Source of the DNA: Owenia fusiformis
Lineage: Eukaryota; Annelida; Polychaeta; Sabellida; Oweniidae
Assembly (NCBI GenBank): GCA_903813345.2
Contig: CAIIXF020000011.1
Span: forward strand, 33,844,166 to 33,908,165
DNA: 64,000 bases
Direction of reading: 5' to 3'
Numbering within the stretch: position 1 is the first letter of the stretch; the number at the start of each line of letters is the position of its first letter. Below are positions 12,845 to 24,638 of this stretch, piece by piece. Made by a program: the position numbers and the translations under genes. Below the pieces are notes generated by a model, which was not told the origin of the DNA, searched no databases, and saw only the letters and a program-made list of their open reading frames with translations.

Positions 12845-15800
12845 ATGGAAGACGACGAAAAATCAGATCGTGCAAAAATTGACCTTCTTCATCCTGAAAT
12901 CCTCTCTAAAGATGGGCTCATCGTCCTTTTACAAGAAGTTAGTATACATCATAACTTTATATACCATTTAGCCGTGTTATGTAAATTAAAGCGTCTGGTT
13001 AGGAACTATATATTACGTGGCGATTCAAAATCAAATTCAAAATCACACATTATCGCCCACAGCCCATTTCATTTTTTTTATTTCGTCAGTAAAACCTAAA
13101 AAAAAAAGAAATCAAAAGGTCATTGTGCAATAAAATATGAAAAATTATAACCTATTGTACATAAATGACATTTGCATATCATGGATTGCTTCTGGTTTGG
13201 CTAATAAAGTATGTGGCCTCTTATTACTCCCGTCGAGAGCTACTTAGATTTTGAAAGTATAGCTCTCTATCGCTAGGATCAACAGCTTAAGAATCCTGAC
13301 TTCAAAGAAAATTTCAGGGAATTCAGCTGACTCATGTTGCACATTATATACCTGAAAATGTATCCTACATCGCCATCTTTCATTCAGCTCAACTAGAGTC
13401 CATTTCACTGCTTCATTTCGTCAGTAGAATGGCAAATATAAGAAATTGGGAAACCATTGTGCAATAATATATGGAGAAGTATATTCATAATGTACATGAA
13501 TGACATTTGTATATCTTGGATTGCTTCTAGTTTGGCTTATAAAGTGTGTGGCCTCTTATATTTGGATGTTTCTCTGCCATGTTATTTTCAATAAGATTAA
13601 CATGGCTGAAATTCTTCAAATTACAAGACGGCACAGGCTTATTGCACAAAAAACTAAAAAATCTGAAATATACAAATGTCATTCATGTACATTATGAATA
13701 TACTTTTCCATATATTATTGCACAATGGTCTCCCAATTTCTTATTTTTGCCGTTCTACTGACGAAGTGAAGCAATGAAATGGACTCTATAGAACGTCTCA
13801 CTGCCCTATGTATCGATCAGGACTTCATTTTATTGGTCGTGTCAAAAGTTTTGGCCAGGTATATTCAATATGGCGGCTTGACGTTTCCCAAGTTGCGCAT
13901 GCGTCGATAGTATTTCCGTTTAACCGCCATATTGGAAATGGGTATCGAACAAAAACGATTAGAACTCCTGATCGCCATAGAAGCACATCCGCGATCCTAC
14001 ATGCACGGGGAAAGTAGACACATATGAGCCCATATGTAGGCTACAGTTTGAGACAAACAGCAAGCCGTTGACTGGCGCTGATCAAATTAAGATGTTACAA
14101 TTCTTCAGCTGGGAGATCCTCACGATGGAGAGCTATACTTTCAAAATCTAACATAGTAGCTCTCGACGTGAGTAAGCCTCTTATAGTTTGATGCTTCTCT
14201 GCCATACAGTCTGTTACACTGCTTCAAAGGCAAGCAGTTGAACCTGAAAAATAAGAAATCTATAGACCATTGTACCATAATATATAGAAAAATACATTCA
14301 TATTGCACACGAATGACATTTGTATTTTTTCGCGATGTAACATAATCATACATCGATGCATCAGTAATTTTCAGTAGTAAACATCGGTGAACATCGCGAT
14401 GTACATCGAGAAAAAGTCTGAGAAAAGTGCACTGAAATACCGAATGCTAATGCACTAAAATACCGAACAGAACAAATTAATAAGAGTACACTGGTACATC
14501 CGGGAACTTCTAGTAACGGTGAAATGAAAGTAAATTTTTAGATTAATGGTTCATTTCGACCAGCTAAAACAGTATTAAAGCGCAAGAATATAAGAAAACA
14601 TTGGAAAATGAAATAAGACATGAGAAAGGTAAGCGATTTGTGTCAAAATAAGATAAGAAAGGGTGATTTTTAGCAAATTAATTTTTTTTTAAAACATCAA
14701 TGTTTTGTTTAGACATCGATGCATCACCAGAATCAGCTTTGGCGATGTATATCCCGATGTTTCGATTAATCGCGACAACACTAGTGTTTAGTGCAATAAG
14801 CCTGTGCCCTCTTGTAATTTGAGGTCTGTCCGCCATGTTTTTTTTGAGAATTAACATGGTAGAGATGCATCAAAATATAAGAAGTTACAGACTTTATGAG
14901 CCAATTTACAAGCAATCCAACATATACAAATGCCATTCGTGTGCAATATGAATATATTTTTTTACATATTATTGCACAATATTATTTAGATTTCTTATAT
15001 TTCAGGTTTAACTGCTTGCCTTTGAAGCAGTGTAACAGACTTTAGTCTAGTATTTTCAAAAAGATTAACATGGCTGAAATTCTTTAAATTACAAGAGGGC
15101 ATGGGCTTATTGCACAAGATTAGATGATCTGAAATATACAAATGTCATTCATGTACAATATGAATATACTTTTCCATATATTATTGCACAACGGTCTCCT
15201 GATTTCTAATTTTTGGGTTCTACTGACGAAATAAAACAGTGAAATGGACTGCAGGCTACATGTACTGTATGTTTTGCAGTCAGCATCATCTATCTTACAT
15301 AATATAAATTGGGAGAAGCTGTTCAGAATGGCCAGTCTTTTGGGATTCTCTAATTTATCATCCCTCCCTTGGGGAATTTCCACAGTGCTGAAGAAAAATA
15401 ATCGAGGAGAGTCGTGCATGTATTTGGCATATTTTCAAACCATTCTAAACTACTGATAATTCGGTAGATTATTTTTACCATTTAATGAATGTCTCCAAGG
15501 CTCTATACCTGTGTATGCATGACGCATTTCTCATGTGTTCCAGTTCACATTCCGATAAAATTAGTAGGTATAGGGGCAATCTCTGTCACGTCAGGTTTGT
15601 TTATTGTATTTTGATTTTTATGGTAATTGAACAATAATATTATACCAAATTAGTGGCCGATCCAGAAATTAACAAAGGGGGCCCAAATTTTGAGTCTGGA
15701 AAAAATGTTGGTGCTTGCACGGAAATTTTTTTTGAAAAATTAAGGCCCATTTTTTGATAAATTGGCTTAAATAAGGCCTAAAAATGCCAAATTATGCCCG

Positions 15801-18800
15801 AAAAGGCCCATTTTTGAGGCCCTGCAAAATTTTGTGACAGATACTTGACAATAATATAGAAACACCTATCATCAAATGATTCCACATCACTTGAATTTCT
15901 GTCACATTTGATGAACAAAGTTGAGTAGTCTGCTTACTTTAAGAAGATCCACTGCTAAAATACCCCAACAATAGTGTGCTGCCCCTCGGGATAATGCCCA
16001 CCTAACTGGTATCCTATTTTACAATTAGTAAGATTTACACGCTGTTTTAAAGATGAAGATCAATTGTTTAATGTCCCAAGTGAACTTTGTTGGGAAAGAA
16101 GTTATTTTTATTAACATAACTAGAGGAGAGACCTAGGTGTCAACTGATTAGCAGTGGTGGAAGTTGCGCCTGAGGAAGTCTAGTATCCTCAGGGGTTTCA
16201 CTATGATTTCTCACAACAGGCTAAATAAATGAAAACAACAGGCAAAATTAATGGAAATCATGAATTTAACATGGAAAAGTTGAAAAGTCCTTAAAAACAA
16301 CAGGCGATTTTGTGAAAACAACTAGTGAAAATTGCCTGTTACCTGCTGCTAATGAAACCCCTGTGTCTTGTTAGACTATTTGTATGTCTGTAGTCCAGTT
16401 GAGGCTGGTTGTTTCTCTACAGTCAAAACCTGAATAGAGTGAACACCTATGGAGCCACAAAATGGTTTCTTTATAGGTAAGTGTTCACTACAGAGAGGCG
16501 ATTTTATTCAGAAGTCAGCGGAGAATGTGCTGAGAATAGGTGTTTACTAGACACAGGTGTTCACAATAGAGAGGTGATCACTGAGACTTAGGTTTAACTG
16601 TATATGGAATGTGAGTTACAGATTTTCATTCCTACCCTAATGCCTGGGTCATATTTGCTCCGATCCATCGGCCGGCGCCCGGCCGATTGAGTGTTTGGTT
16701 CAAATTTGTATTCAATTTTGAACAAAATACTCAATCTGCCGGGCGCCATAGTGAAAATCGTGGCAAATGTGACCAAGGCATAACATGTTGCACTTGTGTG
16801 TAATAGAGGATTTACACCTGGGGATAAAAAGACATATTTTACTTGCAACGAAGATGTTACTTTTTATCGTACCTAATAAAGGTATGATATTGTCGTCAGC
16901 TTGACGGGCGGGCGGCGTCTCACTTTTCAGCTTGTCTACAGGTTTCCAACCAAACCATTTGACAGATTCATCTGAAATTTTCAGGAATGTTTCTACGTAT
17001 CAAAGTTAAGAACTGATTAGTTTTTGGGCATTCTGGGTAAATTTTAAGGTGGCCATTTTGGATTTTCCGTCCTAAATTCTTCACTGTCACACTGCTGTGT
17101 TTTAGGTACATTATTGTTCACGTCTGTGCCTTGTTATAATATTAATATTGTTATAATATCCCATAGAGGGTCACATCACACTCGAAAGCACATTGTAGAT
17201 GTCTTGGAAGAGTTGAACTATTATTGTGACTGCATGGCCATTCGTACATTCCGATATCATTGAAATGTGCTGTCTTCGTTTCATGCTTCAAAAATCTTCA
17301 TTTCCTAGGCTAGGAAATTGATTTGTTAATTAACTAAACATTTCCTAGGTGTAATCATATTTCGAAACCACAATCTACTCACTACATACGTGACTAATAT
17401 TCAGTTGAAATTTAAATGAGAAAAATGAGAAAACAAAAATTCTCATCAAATTCTTCAACTTGAATCGAAAACACAATTCATCCTTAAGGCAGACTAATTC
17501 AATAGAATAAAGTAAAGAATAATAAGCGAACTGCAGAAGTTGACAGCCATCAGAGACAATTGCATTTATGATTTAGAAACTATAAAAGACTATGATTTGT
17601 TACTTTTAAGTAAAAACAAAGCTTTAAAACACCAGCATCAAAGATTGTCAAGGGAACATATCAGTAATAAAATGTAAATGGAAAACAAAGGTTATGACTA
17701 TTACATATTGGTATTTGGTTTAATAGTATAGTCCCCTCATAACTCATAATTGATTTACACTAAATTATAGAATGTTAAATCGTATGTGCATCATACTCTG
17801 TTCTTGGTCTTTTTCAGAAATAGGGATCTTCCTATGAAGTTGCTTTCAAGGGTAATTGGTAAATAATCTTTGAATTTAATTAGGCACCTCACAGTGATCA
17901 ACTGGGCAGGTCTTGGATTTTCATGTTACCACCTCCAAATTAAAATTGAGTTGCATTAAGCAAACAAAAATGGCCCTTACATAACATAAACAATATCTTG
18001 GAGTTGTTAGAGAAAGCATTTATATCTGAAGTCACTATGTTTTTCATTCCACTGTGACATATTTCATTCTAAAACATAATCAGCTTGACATTTTACATGG
18101 AAGATATCCAAGTTGAATCATAGGATATTTCATGTTTGAATGTTAAAGATCAAGTTCTCAATTTGCTGGTAGAAGTCTGTTATACTCTAACTTTTTTGTG
18201 CACTGTGTTCAGTGGTTCGTGTTTTGTAGTTGATATTCAGTGGTTTGGGGTTTGGCAGTTGGAGTTTGGCATATGTAAACAAATGGCAGGTGGACTCTAA
18301 CAATTTATGGTATTTGGTGGTTAATGTTTTGAGTTTGGCATCAGGCGTTCAGAGCTCAGCATCTGTTGTAAATGGCAGGTTGTGACATTTTGCATATTAG
18401 TGCCTTGTATAGATATATTTACAGTTGCAAAATGGTAGACAGACTGATCTCATCAAATTATACATTTTTTAAAATCAAAATTGAGTTATTTGATCCAAAA
18501 TCACAACATTCTTTTATAGTTGATACAACAGAGTAAAAAAACAACTAAACAAATGAGATGTCCATTTTGTTTTAAAATAACTAAAATCAAGGACATACAG
18601 AGTGAGAGTTGTTTCTTAAACAGAAACCTGTTAAAGCTACACCTAATTGAGTATCAAATGAGCATTGATCTCATAGAAATGAGAAGATTAGATCTTATGA
18701 GGATATCAGATAAGACATGGCCCCTTCCTGACCCCATCCTTCATGAAAAAATTATATCAATAGTTGTTTTCTTTTAAAATCAATGTTTGCTAACAAAATG

Positions 18801-20335
18801 TAAGACCCTTTTAAGGGCTTCATGCCCTTCCCCAATCATAATTATGTTTTTGGATTTATATTGATTGCTGAACTTGACCTCCCTACTTTAATGTCTGTTA
18901 GGGGGTGCCTTAATCGACTAACTTCAAAACTTCCATTGTCAAACTCAAAAGTTTAACACATTTACATGTAATTTCATTTTCCTAGGTGTAGGCCTATCTG
19001 TATTTTCAGAATAAAACATTATATTCTGAGGTCACATGTTTTGTAATTTCAGAAAAATGTTCCACTTGTTGACCCAGAGAGCCTAAACAAGGAGGCCCTA
19101 GTAGACATGTATTATAAAAGTATACTCCCACTTCCCCAGAGGAAACACAGACTAAATAGACGTGGTCGGGAAATTACAAAAAGACAGATCTTGACTGCCA
19201 AAAGACAGAAGATTACTGCCCCAGGACAAAAAGAAAGGTATTATAATCTCCCTGATCAGTGTCAAGATCTCCTGTGATTAATCAAAGTGAACAAAGCGTT
19301 ATACGTTTCACCACATAATTGGCAATATCTGTTACCATGGCAACGAATCAGGGGACTTACTGAACATGTAACCTCCTACAGTTGGAACTTTTGTGACTGG
19401 CAGTAATTCAAGAAGTGTTCATATTCACTTAGAATAAAACATTTACCATGACGACAAAGACATTTTTCATGTTTGAATTTATAATTGGAACATCTGTTAC
19501 CAAGGTAACAGTAGTGAACAGTTTTAGCCAGTATTTGCTACCATGGCAACAAACTATAGTTTATTCTCTATAGCAATGATTTGTGGAGCCATTAGGTAGA
19601 TTCATATTCAAATACTGTGTTCATGCAGCTTTTGACATGTAGTCATGACGGTTATTGCCTTTTAATAGACATGACATTTTTAAAGATATAATATTTTTAA
19701 TCCAAATTTCTCATTTGTTGAAAAGGTTTCTCCCTGAGCATGATTTTAAATCTAAATATTCAATATGTTTCAGCACTCCACAGAATACATATACCATAGG
19801 CAAAGGAGGTAAACCAACCATTGAACCATCATCTCTTTCAACATCAAATAATTCCTCTACAAATCGTTTAAAATCGCCTCCTATTAGCCGTTTAAAGCCC
19901 CCACCATGTCTAGCAACCAAAGATGGCGCCACCAAACTAAATTCCAAAAACAGTACTTCTGTGAAAATTCACTCAGAGACATACTCTAAATCTACCAAAC
20001 TTACAGATTCTGTAAAACCTGCAGTGACTCAAAAACCATGCGCTACAAAGGGAATACTTAAGATTACATCACCAAAATCAGAACAATCTACAGGCCCAAA
20101 TAAGACCAGTGAATCAACCAAGAACCCTGTTACTATTTCTCCAATATCAATTATTAACAAACACATCCAGTGTAAAACAGTTGCATCAAAAGACGACAAA
20201 CTGGAGGCAAAATCAGACGGTACAATTTTGGGTAAAAGATCAGCAGGGACAAATGACAGCACCGGAAGTAAGATCAGTAAAGAAGCTGATGCCTTGAAAA
20301 CAAAGTTTAAAAGGGTGCAGATAAAATGGCCTTGA
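12845..20335 (+). CDS. ASHWIN (C2orf49-like): Ashwin homologue (tRNA-splicing ligase complex subunit)
   Basis: Three exons: 12845-12937, 19053-19237 and 19774-20335, with GT-AG introns, continuous phase and 279 residues. Exon 1 encodes MEDDEKSDRAKIDLLHPEIL, matching the family's N-terminal LLHPELL motif. Exon 2 carries KNVPLVDPESLNKEALVDMY followed by a SILPLPQR block, equivalent to the conserved IPLPQR segment. Exon 3 is low-complexity Ser/Thr/Lys-rich and ends in the family-type KRVQIKWP tail. Vertebrate ashwin is about 230 residues and co-purifies with RTCB, DDX1, FAM98 and CGI-99, the nuclear complex that ligates tRNA exons; that role is inferred here. Intron 1 (6.1 kb) is full of nested foldback elements. 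The start at 12845 is preferred over 12767 because the extension is not family-like. Confidence 0.88.
13220..14172. mobile_element. Outer foldback element in ashwin intron 1
   Basis: The left end 'cgagagctacttagatttt', followed by 'gaaagtatagctctc', is mirrored at the right by 'gagagctatactttcaaaa' followed by 'gtagctctcgacgtgag'. The centre (13815-13980) is a diverged relative of the palindromic element at 9933-10393. A second element (13394-13788) is inserted in its left half. It is noncoding. Confidence 0.65.
13394..13788. mobile_element. Inner TIR element, 395 bp, nested in the outer one
   Basis: The terminal repeats 'tagagtccatttcactgctt' and 'aagcaatgaaatggactcta' are reverse complements extending about 35 bp, to 'cgtcagtagaa'/'ttctactgacg'. 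The terminal TA suits a TA-targeting (mariner-like) element. Related arms and solitary ends recur at about 13070-13210, 14270-14310 and 14900-15248, so several copies have landed in this intron. Confidence 0.65.
14207..15044. mobile_element. Third TIR element with hAT-like insert
   Basis: Left end 'agtctgttacactgcttca' plus 'aaggcaagcagttgaacctg' pairs with 'caggtttaactgcttgcctt' plus 'tgaagcagtgtaacagact' on the right. The interior includes an 'acatcgatgcatca' repeat on both sides (about 14352 and 14720) and 'gattaatcgcgacaacacta' near 14770. The latter resembles the ends of hAT-type nonautonomous elements. The nesting order is my inference. Confidence 0.55.
15249..16189. other. Intronic sequence of ashwin, nothing recognised
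   Basis: The open frames at 15120-15456 overlap on opposite strands and have no family signature. No RNA gene was seen. Confidence 0.45.
16190..16363. mobile_element. MITE with CAGGGGTTTCA ends
   Basis: The left end 'caggggtttcactatg' and right end 'taatgaaacccctg' are inverted. The inner 'acaacaggc' and 'gcctgttacctgc' segments also mirror each other. It is about 174 bp and noncoding. The terminal CAGGGG is reminiscent of hAT-type ends, but no clear 8-bp target duplication is visible. A diverged relative lies near 20880-21050. Confidence 0.5.
16418..16602. mobile_element. Short MITE with tACAGTnAAACCT ends
   Basis: The ends 'tacagtcaaaacct' and 'aggtttaactgta' are inverted repeats. The interior has repeated 'agtgaacacc', 'gtgttcact' and 'gtgttcac' blocks. 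The elements at 55896-56034 and 23143-23270 share the same design. Confidence 0.6.
16603..19052. other. Distal part of ashwin intron 1
   Basis: No exon, RNA gene or well-bounded repeat was identified. There is a GC-rich block ('gacgggcgggcggcgtctc') near 16900 and a degenerate GT-rich tract with repeated 'ggtttgg' and 'gtttggcat' at 18190-18380. The frame at 18520-18777 has no family match that I recognise. Confidence 0.45.
19331..19550. promoter_or_regulatory. Cluster of three X-box-like palindromes in ashwin intron 2
   Basis: 'gttaccatggcaac' (19331-19344), 'gttaccaaggtaac' (19496-19509) and 'gctaccatggcaac' (19537-19550) match the RFX-factor X-box pattern GTNRCC-N2-RGYAAC exactly or nearly so. 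They lie in the 536-bp intron between ashwin exons 2 and 3. They may be functional sites, or repeat units related to the array at 44.2-44.9 kb. Confidence 0.4.
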
Positions 20336-20392
20336 CCATCTATTAGTATTCATTATGACCTGCCTCTAAAAATATAATTGCTGTAGATGAAA

Positions 20393-20398
20393 AATAAA
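20393..20398 (+). terminator. AATAAA polyadenylation signal of ashwin
   Basis: Canonical AATAAA, 58 nt after the ashwin stop codon, giving a plausible short 3' UTR. Confidence 0.55.
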
Positions 20399-21529
20399 GA
20401 GGAGATTTAGTGAATTAGCTTGGGATTCAGAACACTGGCACAAAGTGAACATTCATATTTTATCTTTTGGTTTGATCATTTCATGAAATTTCTCTTTAAA
20501 ATTTGAATGAACCATTTGGCTTTTATGCATTTCCATACAATTAAGAGTATTAACTACATGACTATCAACATAATTCCTTGCTAATTCCTCCCAATTTCTC
20601 TCTATTTTGCAATTCAAAATATGACCCCTATGATATATTCTTATGGGCTGAGAACTCTCAATCAGTACTCTCAGTAAAGGTTAATGGCTATTTAAAATTG
20701 TATAATGTAAGATCATCTAGATAGATGCAATATATTAAAGAACACTTTGTAAATTGGCAGTTTTGACAGTTCAATTGCAAAAACTGTTCATGGACTGGAA
20801 TTAAGGCCAATGGAAATTTATTGTATGTTTTACAGCCTTTCATCCAAATTCACAAGAGACTGAGCAAAATCTAACTTTTAAAGGGGATTCTGACAACTGG
20901 CAAATTGAATAAAATCAATAGGTAAAAATAATCATCTGAAAATAATCATTTTAACAAGGAATCAGTTGCAGTTTTTCGAAACAACAAGCAATTTTACTTA
21001 GAAAAACTGAAGAAAATGCCTGTTTGCTCGCTGATTATGAACCCGCTGCTTTTAGTATTGCGGTATATTGCTGTCTTAAGGGATTAGCATTTTGCTTAGC
21101 TCCTTTATCGCACTCATAAAACACCCTCATTGTAAGACTGTATCACTGTAGGGTTGGCGTGTGTGTGAGTGAATAGTATTGAATATGTTTCATAATATTG
21201 TTGAATATAGTGCAGTAGCAAAACTCCTACTCTGTTTTATGTTTCGTGGACGTAGGAACAGAGGGCTTCAGTATTTATGTTGGAATAATGGGAATATTAC
21301 ATCACTGTCGAGCTTGCAATTGTGTGATTGGCCCAAGTAGGGTCACATGTCATGAAATATCAGGCGATATTTATTAGCCATGCTTTTCAAATTAGACAAG
21401 CGATGTATTTTCAGCATTAGAATACAATCACAAGCGCTTGTCTATCCTGAAAATGACTGTTATCAGGCCATCTTGAATAATTGAAATGGTGTTGATTACA
21501 TTTATTAGCCTCTTAATCAGTTACATGTG
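20399..21529. other. Intergenic, no gene seen
   Basis: Contains a diverged relative (about 20880-21050) of the 16190-16363 MITE. No coding evidence was found. Confidence 0.45.
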
Positions 21530-22628
21530 CAGGGTGGTTCAAAAAATTGGAACATTTGTTAATTGAACGCAAACCTTTATTTTTCCTCTAAAATGCACCA
21601 AATTTCCATTTCAGTCACTTATTTACCTGATGTTAAGTTTATAGGTGCAAACCACAAAGTTAATACATTTAAACTAGTCAATGTTTGATAGGACCCCCTT
21701 TCCTTAAAAGTACACTTGTCAATTTTGCTGCTTCTTTTTCAAGTAATCTTTATTTCAAAGCTTTAATGAACATGAAGATTGCAATACTCATTTTATAAAA
21801 TCATATTCAGTTGAAAGAGGTATTTTTATCTATGGTTTACTAGAAAACTATTGTGTTAATGCCAATGTAAAGAATACCCAAACTAATTATTTTTATTTAA
21901 GAGGAAAGGGGAACATGTCAGAGGTGAGCATTTGCATTACCCACACAGCTGCTAAAGTGACACAATCATTGTTTCCACTTTTCAGTTAAGGCAAAACTGA
22001 CCAGTTATTTACAAGGCTTTATTAAAGACCACCTCTTAGCACATATAATATAATACATCATTTGTGTTCAGGGAGACTCGTTTCTGATATTGATATTCGT
22101 ATATTGATATATTTGATGAATATTATTCATATTAGAACAATAAAGAGGATGGGGCTTCATTCACCAGTCAAAATAGACTGCCCTGGTCCCTTTCTGGAGA
22201 CGAATATTCCATCAGTAAGACACTAATACACCCAACAATAGCCATCAAATTATGCTTGATACCCATCAATTTGGATAAAAAATGTTGAATATGTTACCAG
22301 ATGTGATCTTCCAAAGCAAAGATATAGGGAGTTTGGTCAAGCTGAAATTTTTTATCAAGATGGCTTTGACAAAAACAAACAAGCAAACAGCAAACTGAAT
22401 GAATAATTTCAAAACTGAGTCCTAGGCTTAAACTACTTATTCAGGATTAGAGGGGTCATATCAAACATTGTCTAGTTTAATGCATTAATTTTGTTGTTTT
22501 CACCTATAAACTTTACATCAGATAAATAAGTGACTGAACTCTACTCAGTACAGTTTTGGTGCATTTTAGAGGAAAAATAAAGATTTTCCATTCAATTAAC
22601 AAATGTTCCAATTTTTTGGGCCACCCTG
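21530..22628. mobile_element. 1.1-kb nonautonomous TIR transposon
   Basis: It starts 'cagggtggttcaaaaaattg' and ends 'caattttttgggccaccctg'. The inverted similarity continues inward for about 160 bp (21530-21690 against 22463-22628), including 'ttaattgaa'/'ttcaattaa' and 'cctctaaaatgcacca'/'tggtgcattttagagg'. The CAGGGTG end resembles Tc1/mariner-like MITEs. No transposase frame is present, so it would depend on an enzyme encoded elsewhere. Confidence 0.75.
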
Positions 22629-23142
22629 TAGATTGAATTTTATAGATTGAATCCGGTAGTAGAGGCACTATTGAAGAATGATTTTATAAATAAATATTTT
22701 TGAAGAAATGATGTGGTTTATTTTTGTTGCCAGTTTGTCTTAGAATATGTAGATTTATTGATTTGATAATAACAAATTAAGGTGTTTGTAACAAATTGCA
22801 GGTGGTGGCATTTTGCATGTTAATGCCGCGTTATTATTTGGAGATAGTGGATTCACTAAATTTGAGAATGAACGGCAAATATAAATGTTAGCTATTATAT
22901 TTTCCAGGGTTTGGATATTATAAATCAACATTAACCATACCCTTCTATTAGTGAACATGCTTTCCCCCAAGCAAGCTTTTAACATTTTCATCATTTTCAC
23001 ATTTCTACCATATATTGTATTTTGTGATTTTGATGTAGTTAATTATCGAAATTGCCTCTTTACTCTATCGTATTTAATTGTAAACTTAATATTCAAATGG
23101 AATAAAGTCCCGTGTTACCAATAAACTTGATGAAAATGAACT
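22629..23142. other. Intergenic, no gene seen
   Basis: AT-rich sequence. The minus frame at 22755-23000 shows no domain or splice context. Confidence 0.4.
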
Positions 23143-23270
23143 TCTGTAAGTGGAACATAAGTTCAAATAACTATTAATTTAATAAAAATGTAAGTGGAGC
23201 ACATCCAAAGTGGAACACTCTATTGAGATACTACAGGTGTTCCACAAACATATATGTTCCACTTTTACAG
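23143..23270. repeat. Short repeat with 'gtggaac'/'gttccac' arms
   Basis: 'tgtaagtggaac' at the left mirrors 'gttccacttttaca' at the right. The interior contains 'gtggaacac' and 'ggtgttccac'. It belongs to the same repeat style as 55896-56034. Confidence 0.5.
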
Positions 23271-23390
23271 ATAAATGTGAGAAACTGGTACTCCCATTGA
23301 GATATTCAAGTTGTCGAGAATTTTTGCATATTTTTAGACCCTAAAATCTCGAAATATCTGATATATTGAAAATGTACCCGAAGATAATTA

Positions 23391-23522
23391 TAGGATATCC
23401 TATGATTTTGAGGAATATCATTTTTATCTACGAGGTGATATTGATATCTGCACGAGAGAGCAAAGCGAACGAGTGCATATATCAATATCACCGAGTAGGA
23501 TGTTCTTATTATCCTACACTTA
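23391..23522. repeat. Hairpin element with GAGCRAAGCGAR hinge
   Basis: The arms 'gtgatattgatatctgcac' and 'gtgcatatatcaatatcac' flank a short hinge, 'gagagagcaaagcgaacga'. The left shoulder is nearly identical to 9179-9247. The outer 'gtaggatgttcttattatcc' resembles the shoulder of the 24639-25097 palindrome. Confidence 0.65.
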
Positions 23523-24468
23523 CAAGGAGTGTACTGAATGTATACAGTCGAAATGTTGACACATGCGCAGACCTCTATTTAGTGATATTTTCATTTCAAA
23601 TATGGCGGCCAATCCGATGTCTGACGACCCTTACAAAGAATCTAGGCAGTGTGCAATTTACTCCTGTGAAATAACAAGTGGAATTTAGTAGTTGTTTTGT
23701 GTTTTATTATCATTCTGCATCGTAATTCTATGTGATGTGGTGTTGAAATGTCAGCAGAAATACATATCCATACGATAATCGAGTGAATCAGATAACAGAT
23801 TTTTCGAAAACACGTCTCGTGCTAAGCGTGTAAAAACTTGTATTAACATGCTCAAAAGTGCCAATGTGCACATCAATGTCAAGCTAAATCAATGTTGTGT
23901 CTAAAACAGGTACCTGATCTACTCAAAACAGCTTGTCATTCACGTATACACGCTTAGCAAACACGGCGAAATGATCTGAATCTTGGAATTTCGTTTGAGA
24001 GCTAGTAATGTTTGCTCCGGTCTTCGTCACAAGTGTTCATCAGACTTCACGCATGCTCAGGAGAAAAACCATCAACCAATCACGTTTATAAATCAATTTT
24101 GCGCATGCGCCTTACAACGGTAAAGAAATTTGTATTTATAAACGAACCAATTTGAGATAACCCGATATCAGTCGGAGAAATCTGACGATCTACGAAACTC
24201 ACTTCAAAAAATCAAATGCGGACTGGCGGCGTATTCTACTATGTTTGGATCTAAGATTTTCAGCATAGATAAAGTCTTTTATGATCTTTCGAATGAGGTA
24301 AGTCTCTAGTTCGAAAGACAATCGTATCAACTTGAACAAAAGTTGAGTTTTGACGAAAAATTTTAACATGCGCAGAAGTCCCATTTTCGTTGTACCATAT
24401 TGACTGTATAATATCATTGTAAAATGAATTTCATGCCAAATAGAGTCCATTTGGCGGGAAATCAACAA

Positions 24469-24568
24469 GCGGAGTATATCGTCACAATATCCTCCGCATA
24501 TTGGGTTTTCCGGAGTATATTGTCATGATATCCTCCGCCCGGAGTATATCGTTACGATATCCTCCGGA
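24469..24568. repeat. Three consecutive small hairpins
   Basis: Three successive units each begin 'cggagtatat', continue with 'cgt' or 'tgt', and close with 'gatatcctccg' or 'aatatcctccg'. Each unit is about 29-30 nt and self-complementary. They sit about 70 bp upstream of the large palindrome at 24639. Confidence 0.6.
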
Positions 24569-24638
24569 TATACATTTTGGCAATAAATATCAAATTTATT
24601 TTTTCATGTTATTATACATTTAGTACACTAAGTGTAGG

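Noticed and set aside
15120-15456. Opposed open frames in ashwin intron 1
   Set aside because: They overlap each other on opposite strands, border transposon ends, and have no family signature.
19711-20262. Minus-strand frames opposite ashwin exon 3
   Set aside because: Shadows of the coding exon. The plus-strand reading has the family C-terminus and correct splice phase.
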